From assembly GCA_040878185.1 (NCBI GenBank), contig JBBDMS010000054.1, positions 1-63,758 of the forward strand: 63,758 nt of DNA. Direction: 5' to 3'. This DNA comes from JAWXBK01 sp040878185. GTDB lineage: Bacteria; Pseudomonadota; Alphaproteobacteria; Dongiales; Dongiaceae. Below the pieces are notes generated by a model. It had not been told where the DNA came from and did not search any database. It worked only from the letters and a program-made list of their open reading frames with translations. This document shows, one piece after another, positions 48,684 to 57,927 of the stretch; positions within the stretch are counted from its first letter, which is position 1, and each line of letters begins with the position of its first letter. The position numbers and the translations under genes are program-made.

Positions 48684-49820
48684 GTGACGCACGCAATCGA
48701 TCGGGTGGGCCTCTGGTCCCCGGGCGGCGGCACCGAACGCTCGATCGTCGTGCATCGGTTTGGCACCGCTGGTGCGGATCCGAAGGTCTATCTGCAGGGC
48801 GGGCTTCACGCCAACGAAGCGCCCGGGATGCTGATCCTCCATCACCTCATCCCCCTGCTGCGCGACGCCGACAAAGCGGGGCGAGTGTGCGGCGAGATCG
48901 TCGTCGTTCCTGAGGCGAACCCGATCGGCATGGGCCAGTTCGTTCACGGCTATCAATCGGGCCGCTACGATTTCACCAGCGGCGTCAACTTCAACCGGCA
49001 GATTCCGCTGATCGGCGATGCAGCGGTTGCGAAGATGGCGGATGCGCTCACCGTACGGTCCGAGCAGAACGTCGCGCACGCTCGCGCCGCGATGCGCGAG
49101 ATTGTATCGGCGCGCCGCGCATCGCTCGAAAGCGAGTTTCTGAAAAACACGCTGCTTGGCATGGCGATCGATGCGGACATCGTGATCGACTGCCATAGCG
49201 CGGGATCGGCGATGCTGCATGTGCTGGTCTGGCATGCGAACTGGCCGGAAGGCGGCGATCTGGTGGCGCAACTCGGGGCTCCGTTGGCCCTGGTGATCGC
49301 CGATAGCGGCGGCGGCACGTTCGAGGAAGCCTGCGCGAGCCCCTGGGATGCGCTGGGCGATGCCTATCCCGATGCGTTTCCGGTTCGGCCATCTTTCGTT
49401 GGGGGTCTCGAACTGCGCGGTGATTCCGATACGGACGATGCGATCGTTGCCGCGGACGCTGCGAATCTGTTCCGATTTCTGCAGCGGCGCGGTGCGATCG
49501 GCGGCAATCCGGGTCCCTCGCCGGCAATGATCGCGAAAATTGCGCCGATGGAGTCGATCGACGTCATCCGCGCGCCGGGTGCGGGTATCGTCGTCTATCG
49601 CGAATCGCTCGGGGCGATGTTGCAGCCCGGCGATATTGTTGCCGATCTTGTCGATCCTTCGAACGCCGACCCGGCCGCGACGCGAACCCCGATTCGCACA
49701 ACCCAGGGCGGGCTGCTCTTCGCGATGGCGCCGCATCGGGTGGTAGCGTCGGGCCATCATGTGGCGATGGTCGCGGGCGGTTCGGGAAGTGTGAGCGGCG
49801 CGCATCCGTGGATCGACTAA
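48684..49820 (+). CDS. Succinylglutamate desuccinylase/aspartoacylase family zinc hydrolase
   Basis: 378 residues from GTG at 48684 (GGAGGCGGA upstream). M14-like zinc site: His and Glu in GGLHANEAPG (~residues 40-49), His in IDCHSAG (~172), and NPIGMGQF, NFNRQIP typical of AstE/AspA. C-terminal beta domain from ~290. It would deacylate an N-acyl amino acid or amide delivered by the binding protein 90 bp upstream. A second, DUF2817 member of the same superfamily lies at 51878-52966. Confidence 0.88.
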   Translation: MTHAIDRVGLWSPGGGTERSIVVHRFGTAGADPKVYLQGGLHANEAPGMLILHHLIPLLRDADKAGRVCGEIVVVPEANPIGMGQFVHGYQSGRYDFTSGVNFNRQIPLIGDAAVAKMADALTVRSEQNVAHARAAMREIVSARRASLESEFLKNTLLGMAIDADIVIDCHSAGSAMLHVLVWHANWPEGGDLVAQLGAPLALVIADSGGGTFEEACASPWDALGDAYPDAFPVRPSFVGGLELRGDSDTDDAIVAADAANLFRFLQRRGAIGGNPGPSPAMIAKIAPMESIDVIRAPGAGIVVYRESLGAMLQPGDIVADLVDPSNADPAATRTPIRTTQGGLLFAMAPHRVVASGHHVAMVAGGSGSVSGAHPWID

Positions 49821-49856
49821 ATCGTGTATCTGATAGAAAGCGTGGCAGGAGCGGTG

Positions 49857-50432
49857 ATGACCCAGACCCTCGATATTCCAATTCAGAAACTGTCGGTCGA
49901 AGCCTTTCGGCCCTATGGAACGGTCGTCACGCCGCTACCCGGTCCGACGACCTGGAGTCGCCCGGGCCTCGATGCCTGGACGCTCGATTTCGCGCTCGAA
50001 GGCGCACCGGAACTGAAGGTGGTCCGCTATCACTACAAGGCGCCGGCGGCGGGGCAGGAGTTCTCGCTGCTGGAGCGGCATATCACCGTCACCGAAACCC
50101 GCGTGCCGCTTGCGGGAAGCCGCGGCGTACTGATCGTCGCGCCGGCGACGCCCATCGGGCGCGGTCCCACGAAACCGTCGGTCGCGGATCTGCGTGCGTT
50201 CCATCTCGATGGCTCGCAGGGCGTCATGCTGGCCAAGGGTACATGGCATGCGCTGGATTGCTATCCGATTGTGGCACCCTTCACCGATTTCCTGTTCATC
50301 ACCGAGGCAGAAACCGAGATCGAGGTCGAAAAGTTCGAGGACATGGCGCTGGCGCGCCGCACCGAGATGAAAGACATGGCGGCGGACGGTATTCGATTCC
50401 GAATCACCGATCCCCAGCAACTTTGCGCGTAG
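49857..50432 (+). CDS. Ureidoglycolate lyase family protein (AllA-like)
   Basis: 191 residues from ATG at 49857 (AGGAG six nt upstream); an earlier in-frame codon at 49824 lacks such a site. AllA-type cupin: LSVEAFRPYGTVV start, LLERHITVTETRVPLAGS (AllA has ERHxxxxQ...PL), FHLDGSQGVMLAKGTWHAL, as in the HxxxGTWH metal region. AllA releases urea from ureidoglycolate. No other allantoin genes are nearby, so a related ureido or amide substrate is possible. Confidence 0.78.
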   Translation: MTQTLDIPIQKLSVEAFRPYGTVVTPLPGPTTWSRPGLDAWTLDFALEGAPELKVVRYHYKAPAAGQEFSLLERHITVTETRVPLAGSRGVLIVAPATPIGRGPTKPSVADLRAFHLDGSQGVMLAKGTWHALDCYPIVAPFTDFLFITEAETEIEVEKFEDMALARRTEMKDMAADGIRFRITDPQQLCA

Positions 50433-50439
50433 CAGCGGA

Positions 50440-51105
50440 TTAGAAGGCGCGGCCGTTCGCGATTTCGATTGCAACGCCGATCAGCGCAAAATCGCCGGCA
50501 TTCAGGGGCCGCGACGTGCGCAACGTGATGACCGCCGCGAGCGGTTTCTCATTGACCCGGACTGTCAGCGAGATCGAATAGAGCCGCGTGCTGCCATCGA
50601 TGCGCGCGGCGACCGCCACGGTATCGTGTGCCGACGTTGGAATGCTGCCGACGAAATGCAGCGCGCGGCTCGCCGATTTGCCCGACGATGCAAACGTACC
50701 ACCGAACAACCGGTCGAACGGCAGTTCGTCGAACGCGCGCGCGACATCTTCTGCCGTTGCGATGCCGAACCGTTCTTCTACCGATGCGATGCGCCCGTCG
50801 ACATAGAGCGCGCGCCAGTGCAAATCCGGATCGTCGCGCAGCAGGATCGCGATGGATGCGACCCCGTCGGGCTTGAACGCGCCGTCGCTCGCCTCATCCA
50901 TCGAATCGGCCGGCGGCACCAGAAGAATCGTGTCGACGGCACCCGCTTGAGCGGCTTCGCGATAGCCCGGGTCGATCCAGTCTTCAGGCACGACGAAGCT
51001 GATGGCGCCGAGCCGAACGTCAACGTATGCGGTGTCGTCGGCGACCACCGGCAAAGACAATGCCGCCGCCAGCAGCGCAACGACGAGTGCGGCCGGGCGT
51101 CTCAC
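50440..51105 (-). CDS. Secreted protein of unknown function
   Basis: 221 residues from a GTG at 51105 that overlaps the SDR stop (GTGA); an ATG at 51126 inside the SDR gene is an alternative. Signal peptide RRPAALVVALLAAALSLPVVADD, then a soluble domain with VPEDWIDPGY, DPDLHWRALYVDGRI and RLYSISLTVRVNEKPLAAVITLR. I do not recognise the family. Probably periplasmic. The overlap suggests co-expression with the SDR and DUF2817 genes. Confidence 0.75.
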   Translation of the reverse strand: MRRPAALVVALLAAALSLPVVADDTAYVDVRLGAISFVVPEDWIDPGYREAAQAGAVDTILLVPPADSMDEASDGAFKPDGVASIAILLRDDPDLHWRALYVDGRIASVEERFGIATAEDVARAFDELPFDRLFGGTFASSGKSASRALHFVGSIPTSAHDTVAVAARIDGSTRLYSISLTVRVNEKPLAAVITLRTSRPLNAGDFALIGVAIEIANGRAF

Positions 51106-51881
51106 GCCGGCGCGTCGAGCGGCCATTCCGGCAGGATCTGTCCGCCATCGACGATCAGGCTCTGCCCGGTCACGTATTTCGCTTCGTCGCTGGCGAGATA
51201 GACCGCCGCCCAGCCGATATCGTCCGGCTCGCCGATATGGCCGAGCGGAATGACTGCGGGCACGATCGCCGCGCGCGCCGGCGAGAATGTGTCGGGGCCG
51301 CTCGAGTTCCAGATATTGCCGGGTTCGATCGCGTTGATCGTGATGCCGAGCGGGCCGAGTTCGACCGCGGCCGCGCGCATGAAGCCGTTGAGACCGCCCT
51401 TGCTCGCCGCGTAATGTGTCCAGCCTGCGACCGCAACGCGCGGGCCGGTGATCGATGAGGTCAGTACGATCCGGCCATAGCGGTTCCTGGTCATCTCGGG
51501 GATGCAGGCCTGCACGGCCAGCATCGCACCGCGCAGATTGACCGCCATCGTGCGATCCCATTCGGCGATCGTCATGTCGGTCAGCATCGATTGCGGGAAG
51601 ATGCCGGCGTTATAGGCAAGGATATCGACGCGGCCCCATTCGCGCAGCGCCGTCGCGACCAGCGATGGGCCCGAATCGGGCTCCGCCATGTCGGCATGCT
51701 GGAATTTCGCGCTGCCGCCCTCCTGCGCGATCGACCTGGCCAATTCGTTGCCGGCTTCGTTGTCGCGCCCCGCGATCAGGACATGGGCGCCTTCGCCGGC
51801 GATGCGACGTGAGATCGCCGCACCGAGCCCCTTGGTGCCGCCGGCGACGATCGCGATCCGGCCATCAAGTCTTTTGCTCAT
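51102..51881 (-). CDS. Short-chain dehydrogenase/reductase (SDR)
   Basis: 259 residues, classical SDR: cofactor motif GGTKGLGAA at 14-22, NAGIF near 90, catalytic Ser in LTSSITG, Tyr-x3-Lys in HYAASKGG, and terminal VTGQSLIVDGGQ. NAD(P)-dependent oxidation or reduction of an alcohol/ketone. ATGA overlap with the DUF2817 gene upstream and GTGA overlap with the secreted protein downstream, so the three form one operon. Confidence 0.93.
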   Translation of the reverse strand: MSKRLDGRIAIVAGGTKGLGAAISRRIAGEGAHVLIAGRDNEAGNELARSIAQEGGSAKFQHADMAEPDSGPSLVATALREWGRVDILAYNAGIFPQSMLTDMTIAEWDRTMAVNLRGAMLAVQACIPEMTRNRYGRIVLTSSITGPRVAVAGWTHYAASKGGLNGFMRAAAVELGPLGITINAIEPGNIWNSSGPDTFSPARAAIVPAVIPLGHIGEPDDIGWAAVYLASDEAKYVTGQSLIVDGGQILPEWPLDAPA

Positions 51882-52966
51882 GTGCCGGCGAGCCCCGTCA
51901 CGGTGCGGCGGAACACGTCCATGCCGCGCTCATGCACCATCGTCTTCCAGTCGTCATGCTCCTGGTAGAAGGCATCGCGGATCTGCTCCTTGATCGTGCG
52001 GCCCTGCGGACTGTCGAGCGTGCCGTGCATGTGAAGCCAGTTGTCGGCGCGCACCGAATCGATCACCGCGTCGAGCGGCTGTGTGCCGTATTCGAGCGTG
52101 ATCGAGGTCACCTCGGCGTTCGGGCAGTTGTAGATGTAGTTGCGCGCCGTATCGCCATGCACGACCGCCGACGCGGAATTGCCGTCCTCGTTGCTGGTGG
52201 TTTCGGCGCCGTACCACTCCTTGGCGCGCGTATAGCCGATCTCACCCGAGCTGTGTCCGTTGATGATCTCGCCATAGCCGTACGGGCCGAGCCCGGTATG
52301 GAGATCGATCATCGCGACCTGCTTGGCGACCGCGGCATGGCCGCGCGCGACGGTGCCGAGCATCTTGTTCGACCAGGTATGCGTACGCCCGCCATAGAAC
52401 ACGCCTTCCTTGTCCCACCATTGCCCGCTGGTGATGGCCGATTGCAGCGCCATCGCGCCTTTCTCGCGGCCCCAGGTGTCGAGCGTCTCGCGCGCATGCG
52501 CCTGCGCGTCCTCGGTCCAGTCGGGCGGACAGATCAGGTCGCGCAGTTCGCGATAGCCGGGATTGTCGGGATAGTCGGCGGTGAAATGATCGACGAAATT
52601 CCGATTGAGATCGACATTGTCCTCGTTGACGCGGCGGAGCCACGAGAATCCATGCGGATTGACCGCGTGAACGAACACGACAGTGACGCCCTCGGGCCGC
52701 TCCTTCCACAAACCGGACGTCAGCAGGCCGGTCTGGATGCCCGAGCCGCAGAATCCTTCGACACCGTGCGTCGCCGACTGGACGACCAGCACGCGCTCGT
52801 TCAGCAGCGAGCCGGCCCAGGCGACATCGGTCGCAAGCTCCTCGCCCGCTTCACCCTTCAGCGGGTGCAGGTGCGTGGTCAGAAGCAGGCCCTCCTGGTT
52901 CACGGCATCGAGGAATTTTTGCCGCGCCTCGGCATAAGCCGCTGAAAAGCAATCGATCGGGTTCAT
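51878..52966 (-). CDS. DUF2817 family M14-like zinc hydrolase
   Basis: 362 residues from ATG at 52966. M14-type features: SATHGVEGFCGSG (His and Glu zinc ligands), VNPHGFSWLRRVNEDNVDLNRNF (split: VNPHGFSWL, NEDNVDLNRNF), and IDLHTGLGPYG with a third histidine; ITLEYGTQP supplies a late acidic residue. The family includes putative carboxypeptidase/amidohydrolases. Its AstE-like relative is 2 kb away on the other strand, so the region may break down two related N-acyl or peptide substrates. Confidence 0.87.
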   Translation of the reverse strand: MNPIDCFSAAYAEARQKFLDAVNQEGLLLTTHLHPLKGEAGEELATDVAWAGSLLNERVLVVQSATHGVEGFCGSGIQTGLLTSGLWKERPEGVTVVFVHAVNPHGFSWLRRVNEDNVDLNRNFVDHFTADYPDNPGYRELRDLICPPDWTEDAQAHARETLDTWGREKGAMALQSAITSGQWWDKEGVFYGGRTHTWSNKMLGTVARGHAAVAKQVAMIDLHTGLGPYGYGEIINGHSSGEIGYTRAKEWYGAETTSNEDGNSASAVVHGDTARNYIYNCPNAEVTSITLEYGTQPLDAVIDSVRADNWLHMHGTLDSPQGRTIKEQIRDAFYQEHDDWKTMVHERGMDVFRRTVTGLAGT

Positions 52967-53115
52967 AACGCCTCGCTCAATCCTGTCGGGTCGGGCGCCA
53001 GCATCGGCGCAAGCGCCGGTACCCGGCAAGACCCCGGGCAAGGGGTCCGCTGCAGTACGCGGGCGCCGCGACGCAAAGGGCTTTGCGCGGCGGCCGAACG
53101 CGCCATAATGACCCC

Positions 53116-53700
53116 ATGGCACGGCGCTTCATCCCACGAACGTCCGGCCGCATCCGGATTGCGGCGCTGGCGGCCCTTCTGTTCTTGAGCGGGGCTGCGA
53201 CCCCGCATGCCGACCAGGACGACCCGCGTCTGCCGACCTACTTCGATCAACTCGTCGGCGCGCCCGATCCGCTCTCCGCCTACACGATCGAACGTCAGAT
53301 CTGGCAGATCTGGTACGAGCATGAGAGCGGCGAGATCGAAGCGCTGCTGCGCGACGGCGATGTCGCGATGAACGGCGGCGATTTTCCGACGGCGCTCGCC
53401 GATTTCAATGCGGTGATCGAACAGGACCCGGATTTCGCGGAAGGCTGGAACCGCCGTGCCACGCTGCGTTTCCTGATGGGCGATTACGAAGGGTCGATCG
53501 CCGACATCGACGAGACCCTGGTGCGCGAGCCGCGCCATTTCGGTGCGCTCGCCGGGCTCGGCCTCGTCAACATGGAACTCGGCGAAGACGAACAGGCGCT
53601 CGATGCGTTCGAGCGCGCGCTCGTGGTCAATCCGCAGATGCAGGGCCCGCGCGCGAATGCCGCCTATCTGCGCAAGAAGATCGAGGACGGGCAGATTTAG
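53116..53700 (+). CDS. Exported TPR protein
   Basis: 194 residues from ATG at 53116. A hydrophobic signal segment (RIRIAALAALLFLSGAAT) is followed by about three TPR units: MNGGDFPTALADFNAVIEQDPDF, MGDYEGSIADIDETLVREPRHF and LGEDEQALDAFERALVVNPQM. Likely periplasmic scaffold or assembly factor. It diverges from the DUF2817 gene; function unknown. The TPR style is unlike that of the glycosyltransferase array and there is no catalytic domain. Confidence 0.87.
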   Translation: MARRFIPRTSGRIRIAALAALLFLSGAATPHADQDDPRLPTYFDQLVGAPDPLSAYTIERQIWQIWYEHESGEIEALLRDGDVAMNGGDFPTALADFNAVIEQDPDFAEGWNRRATLRFLMGDYEGSIADIDETLVREPRHFGALAGLGLVNMELGEDEQALDAFERALVVNPQMQGPRANAAYLRKKIEDGQI

Positions 53701-53772
53701 GTCCGACGCGCTTGTAAAATCGCATTAAATCATTCGTCATCAGTCAGTCGGCATCGTCGGGCTTGTTTAAAT

Positions 53773-53883
53773 TGTCATCGCCGGGCTTGACCCGGCGATC
53801 CACGGAGCGGCCGGATTCCGCCTGACCGACCATGTCCGGTGCATCGGCACGATGGATGCCCGGGTCAAGCCCGGGCATGACGA
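53773..53883. repeat. Composite palindromic repeat, copy 2 (inverse orientation)
   Basis: The reverse complement lines up with 43100-43210 over its whole length: both hairpins, the GCCGATGCACCG stretch after the first and CGCTCCGTGGATCGCCGGG before the second; only the middle differs. Located in the gap between the TPR and VOC genes. Confidence 0.88.
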
Positions 53884-53924
53884 ACATGGTGGTTGCGAGC
53901 AGGAAACAACGCCAATGCGCCCGG

Positions 53925-54308
53925 TCACCCGTCCGCGAAATTGAGCTCGATCCGAATGCCGTCGGGATCGGTGAGGAAGAGCTGCTGCGCCGCGCGGCCC
54001 GGCACGGTCTGGCGGCGATAGGCGATCCCGCGGGCGTCGAGCCGCTTCACCGTCGCCTCGATATCCCGCGCGGTGAACGCAATATGGTCGAACGCGCCGG
54101 TGTGCGGCGCCCCCCTGTTCGCTTCGTTCGCCGCATCCGCGACGAAGAGATGCACGATCGGCCGTTCCCCGGCATAGAGCCAGGCGCCGGGGAAATCGAA
54201 GGGCGGCCGTGGGCCGCTTTTAAGGCCGATAGCGCTTTCATAGAACGCGACCGACCTGCCGAGATCGGACGTTCCGATCGTGTAATGGTCAAGCGCGGTA
54301 ACCGGCAT
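53925..54308 (-). CDS. VOC (glyoxalase/bleomycin resistance) family protein
   Basis: 127 residues. Two beta-alpha-beta-beta-beta repeats: ALDHYTIGTSDLGRSVAFYESAIGL and FDHIAFTARDIEATVKRLDARG. Metal ligand candidates are His8, His/Asp in the IVHLFV strand, His in FDHIAF and Glu in RIELNF. Such proteins are lyases, isomerases or dioxygenases on small metabolites. Opposite strand to the Rieske oxygenase that follows. Confidence 0.9.
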   Translation of the reverse strand: MPVTALDHYTIGTSDLGRSVAFYESAIGLKSGPRPPFDFPGAWLYAGERPIVHLFVADAANEANRGAPHTGAFDHIAFTARDIEATVKRLDARGIAYRRQTVPGRAAQQLFLTDPDGIRIELNFADG

Positions 54309-54455
54309 GGCGAAACCTCCGTTCCCGGCTGCCAGTCTAGACGAGACGGGCGGGATATGCCCGCGCCTGACTTGGCCGCCGGGTTTTGCTAGCCTGCGTT
54401 CGTATGCCGGCGCGATGCGCTGCCGAAACCCGCGCCGGCCGGGGAGAAATGTGCC

Positions 54456-55643
54456 ATGACGAAAGTCGGTTCCGCCGTCGAAACCCTGCTCGGAAGCGAG
54501 GCAATTGCAGCCCTGATGAATCCGAAGCCGGAGATGGCCAAGGGCCTGCCCGGCCGGGCCTATACCGATCCCGAATTCTTCAAGCTGGAACAGACCGATC
54601 TTTTCCCACGCCGCTGGATGTCAGTCGGCGTCGCCGACGACGTGCCGATGCCGGGCGATGCGAAGCCGGTGTCGATCGCCGGCTGGCCGCTGGTCCTGGT
54701 GCGCGGCCGCGACAGCAAGCTGCGCGTCTTCCTCAATATCTGTCAGCATCGCGGCATGAGCCCGATCGCCGAACCGTGCAAGGGCCTCACCAACATCCGC
54801 TGCCCCTGGCATAGCTGGACCTACGATCTCGACGGCGCGTTGATCGCACAGCCGAATATCGGCGGCGTCGGCATCAACAAACAGGATGGGTTCGATCGGT
54901 CGGCACTGGGTTTGCGCGAACTCCGCAGCGAAATCTGGATGAACACGGTGTTTGTCAATATCGACGGCAAGGCGCCGCCTTTGTCCGAGCATGTCGGGCA
55001 TTTCGAGCGTTACTTCACCGAGTATGATTTCTCGCTGCTGCGGCATGGCGGTTCGCACGAGATCGACATTCCGGCCAACTGGAAGCTCACCGTCGAGGGC
55101 GGCATCGAGGATTATCATCTGCCGTGGATCCATTCGCAGATCTTCAGCGGCCGCCCGAACTGGTGGGGCCGTTCGGTGATCGAGGGCACGATGGTCGGCA
55201 CCGAAAGCTGCATCCCGCAGGCCGATGACGGCAACCTGATCAACACGCGCACGTCGCGCCTGCCAAAATTTCCGAATCTGAAACCGGAAAGCCGCGACAT
55301 GGGCAATTTCGTGTGCCTCTTTCCCAATCTCGGCATCACCGTTCTGACCGACCATATCGCGGTGACGCAGTTCATGCCGCAGGCGGCGGACCGCACGCAT
55401 TACCGCAAGGATTATTATTTCGTGGGTGACGAAGCCGGCTCCGGCGCCGCTTATGCGGAGGCGCGCAAGGCGGTGGCCGAAGGCTGGAAGCTGATCAACG
55501 CGCAGGACGGGCCGCTGGTTGCGGTCCTGCAGAAGAATCACGCGGTGCGCGATCGCATCGGCATCGACAATCGCTTCACCCCGGCCTGGGAGGGTGCGGT
55601 GCAGCGCTTCCAGCAGCTCGTCGTGGAGACGATGGCGGCGTAA
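54456..55643 (+). CDS. Rieske non-heme iron oxygenase, large subunit
   Basis: 395 residues. Rieske 2Fe-2S ligands Cys96-x-His98 (NICQHRG) and Cys116-x2-His119 (CPWHSW). Mononuclear iron site His221 and His226 in EDYHLPWIHSQIF, with an Asp in the following domain. Ring-hydroxylating or demethylating oxygenase; members with CPWHSW and this length act on quaternary amines and aromatic acids. The reductase and ferredoxin partners are not in the window. ATG chosen with AGAAA upstream. Confidence 0.92.
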   Translation: MTKVGSAVETLLGSEAIAALMNPKPEMAKGLPGRAYTDPEFFKLEQTDLFPRRWMSVGVADDVPMPGDAKPVSIAGWPLVLVRGRDSKLRVFLNICQHRGMSPIAEPCKGLTNIRCPWHSWTYDLDGALIAQPNIGGVGINKQDGFDRSALGLRELRSEIWMNTVFVNIDGKAPPLSEHVGHFERYFTEYDFSLLRHGGSHEIDIPANWKLTVEGGIEDYHLPWIHSQIFSGRPNWWGRSVIEGTMVGTESCIPQADDGNLINTRTSRLPKFPNLKPESRDMGNFVCLFPNLGITVLTDHIAVTQFMPQAADRTHYRKDYYFVGDEAGSGAAYAEARKAVAEGWKLINAQDGPLVAVLQKNHAVRDRIGIDNRFTPAWEGAVQRFQQLVVETMAA

Positions 55644-55670
55644 TGGGAACCAAATCAGAAGCAATTGAAT

Positions 55671-55788
55671 CCCCTCCCCCCTTGCGGGGGAGGGTTAGGG
55701 TGGGGGGTATTGCAGAGTCCAGTTTCACCTTTTTGACCGATCGCTCTTGAACCCCTCCCCCTGCCCCCTCCCGCAAGGGGAGGGGGAG
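55671..55788. repeat. Two facing GC-rich palindromic repeats downstream of the Rieske gene
   Basis: 55671-55708 and 55751-55788, inverted with respect to each other, of the CCCCTCCCC...GGGGAGGGG family. Between two convergent genes, a position suited to bidirectional termination. Confidence 0.8.
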
Positions 55789-55855
55789 CAACGCAAAAGG
55801 CACGCACGACTGAACCTGTCGACCTTCTCGGCTGCGGTAACGCCCGCGCCGCCCT

Positions 55856-57877
55856 TCACGCCCTTCTTATCGAAACCTCGACGCCGTGCACGGCCGTGCT
55901 GTCGCCCATATCGGCGCGCAGTCCCGGATTGAGCGCGTTGATATTGGCGCGCAGCGCGGAGTTCCGGACCCAGCGGCTCTTGCCGCCGAGCGCGACGCCG
56001 CGCGGGATCACGTTCTCGATCCGCACCGGAATCGAGAGGCTGGCAATCGACGTCTCGAAGATCGCCATATCGCCATCGGCGAGGCCGAGCGCGGCGGCAT
56101 CGTCGGGATGCAGCGCGATCGATTCAGGTCCGTTCTTCTCGACGATCTTCTCGTCGTTGCCGTAGATCGAATTCATCAGCCACGGCGTTGCCGGCGTCAG
56201 CAGGCGATAGAGGCCCTTGGCCGGGCGCGGATCGGCGTGCGGCGTCGGGGCGGCCGGCAGCCCGTCGGCAGCGGCGCGTTCGCTCGCAATCTCGATCTTG
56301 CCCGATGGCGTCGGAAACACACCGTCGGCGAAGCGGATCACCGGTTCGCGCGAGGGATAGATCGTGCCCACCTTTTTCAGCGCGTCGAATCCGCCCTCGA
56401 TTCCGGCATTGGCGACCAGCCGGTCGATGATCGAGCGGTCGTCCTCGAACAGTTCCGGATCGTTGTAACCCATCGCGCGTGCGAGCCGGCGGAAGATCTC
56501 CTGGTTCGGCAGCGCCTCGCCGACCGGCTCGAACGCCTTCGCCTGCGCGCCGACGGTGAGATTGAAATAAGAGGTCACGATATCGTCGAATTCGAGGAAG
56601 CTCGCCGCCGGCAGCACGAGATCGGCGAAATCGGCGGTGTCGGTGCGGAAGAGATCGAGCACGACGAGGAACAGATCCTCGCGCTTCAGCAGTTTGTGCA
56701 GCCGCGCCTGATCGGGATTGGAGGCGGCGATGTTGATGTTCCAGCAGACCAGCGCCTGCGATTCCACGGGCTTTTCGAGCAGCGCGCAGAGATCCATGTG
56801 GCTCAGCGATTTCGCCGGCGCCTGCCGCAGATGCGGCGCCGTCATATAGGTCTCGTCCATGCCGCGATCGGACGATCCGTTGAGGAAGAGAATGCCGGTG
56901 CCGGGCTTGCCCAGATTGCCGGTCGCCGGCGGCAGCAGGCCGCAGGCGCGGAACACGTTGCCGCCGAACGGCTGGCGCTGCAGCCCCTGGCCGAGCCAGA
57001 GCATCGACGGGCCTTCGGCGTAAAGCTTCGCAACGCGTTCGATGTCGGCCGCAGGCACACCTGTCGTCGCTTCGCCCCATGCGGGCGTGCATTCGTCGAG
57101 TTGGGATTCGACCTCGCTCCAGCCGATCGTGTGCCTGTCGAGATAGTCGCGGTCGAGCAGACCCTCGCGCCGGATCACATGCAGCAGCGCGTAGACCAGC
57201 GCCGAATCGGAGCCGGGGAACGGTTGCAGATGGATGTCGGCTTCGGCCGCGGTCGCATGGCGCACCGGATCGACCACGACGACCGTCGCGGGGGTTTCCT
57301 TGAGCCAGTGCTTGTGCTGATGCGGCGCCGAGGCATGCGGGTTCGCCCCCCACACGATCAGACATTTCGCATCCTTCGCGGTGCGCGGATCGAAACCGCG
57401 CACGCTGGTGCCGTACATATAGCCGAGCGCCAGATGGCCGGCGAGATTGCAGATGCTGTCCGGCTCCATCTCGCTGGCGCCGAGCCGGTTGAAGAACCGC
57501 ATCGGGAATCCGCCGGCGATCTGCGAGCAGGTGCCGGTGTAGTGCGCATGCCAGATCGCGGCCGGGCCGGTCTTGTCGGCGATCGCCGAGAGACGCCGCG
57601 CGACGGTCTCGATCGCCTCGTCCCACGAGATCGGCTCGAACTTGCCCGATCCCTTCGGTCCGACGCGCTTCAGCGGCTGGCCGAGACGCTGGTCCGGGTC
57701 GCGCCAGGCACCATTATAGCCGATCGCACATTTGCCGCAGAGCGCGCCGCGGGCGACCGCATGGTCGGGATCGCCGAGCACGCGCGCCTTCTTGCCATGC
57801 TTGACCACGGCGATGCCGCAGGCGTCGTAACAGTCGCGGGGGCAGGTGGTGCGGATAATCTCGCGGCCATCGTCCAT
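55856..57877 (-). CDS. Molybdopterin-dependent oxidoreductase (DMSO reductase superfamily)
   Basis: 673 residues from ATG at 57877 (GGAGGT upstream). The 4Fe-4S cluster ligands Cys12, Cys16, Cys20 and Cys47 (TTCPRDCYDACG ... GALCGKC) open the protein; then SWDEAIETVARRL, the pterin-binding region IVWGANPHASAP and a C-terminal molybdopterin dinucleotide-binding domain with SIALHPDDAAALGLADGD. No Tat signal, so cytoplasmic, unlike DMSO reductase; closest in style to formate dehydrogenase-like and BisC/assimilatory members. Substrate not determinable. Confidence 0.9.
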   Translation of the reverse strand: MDDGREIIRTTCPRDCYDACGIAVVKHGKKARVLGDPDHAVARGALCGKCAIGYNGAWRDPDQRLGQPLKRVGPKGSGKFEPISWDEAIETVARRLSAIADKTGPAAIWHAHYTGTCSQIAGGFPMRFFNRLGASEMEPDSICNLAGHLALGYMYGTSVRGFDPRTAKDAKCLIVWGANPHASAPHQHKHWLKETPATVVVVDPVRHATAAEADIHLQPFPGSDSALVYALLHVIRREGLLDRDYLDRHTIGWSEVESQLDECTPAWGEATTGVPAADIERVAKLYAEGPSMLWLGQGLQRQPFGGNVFRACGLLPPATGNLGKPGTGILFLNGSSDRGMDETYMTAPHLRQAPAKSLSHMDLCALLEKPVESQALVCWNINIAASNPDQARLHKLLKREDLFLVVLDLFRTDTADFADLVLPAASFLEFDDIVTSYFNLTVGAQAKAFEPVGEALPNQEIFRRLARAMGYNDPELFEDDRSIIDRLVANAGIEGGFDALKKVGTIYPSREPVIRFADGVFPTPSGKIEIASERAAADGLPAAPTPHADPRPAKGLYRLLTPATPWLMNSIYGNDEKIVEKNGPESIALHPDDAAALGLADGDMAIFETSIASLSIPVRIENVIPRGVALGGKSRWVRNSALRANINALNPGLRADMGDSTAVHGVEVSIRRA

Positions 57878-57927
57878 TGTTCGGACCTCCACTTTGTGCC
57901 AAAGCATCGCACGGACGCGGCCTCCCA

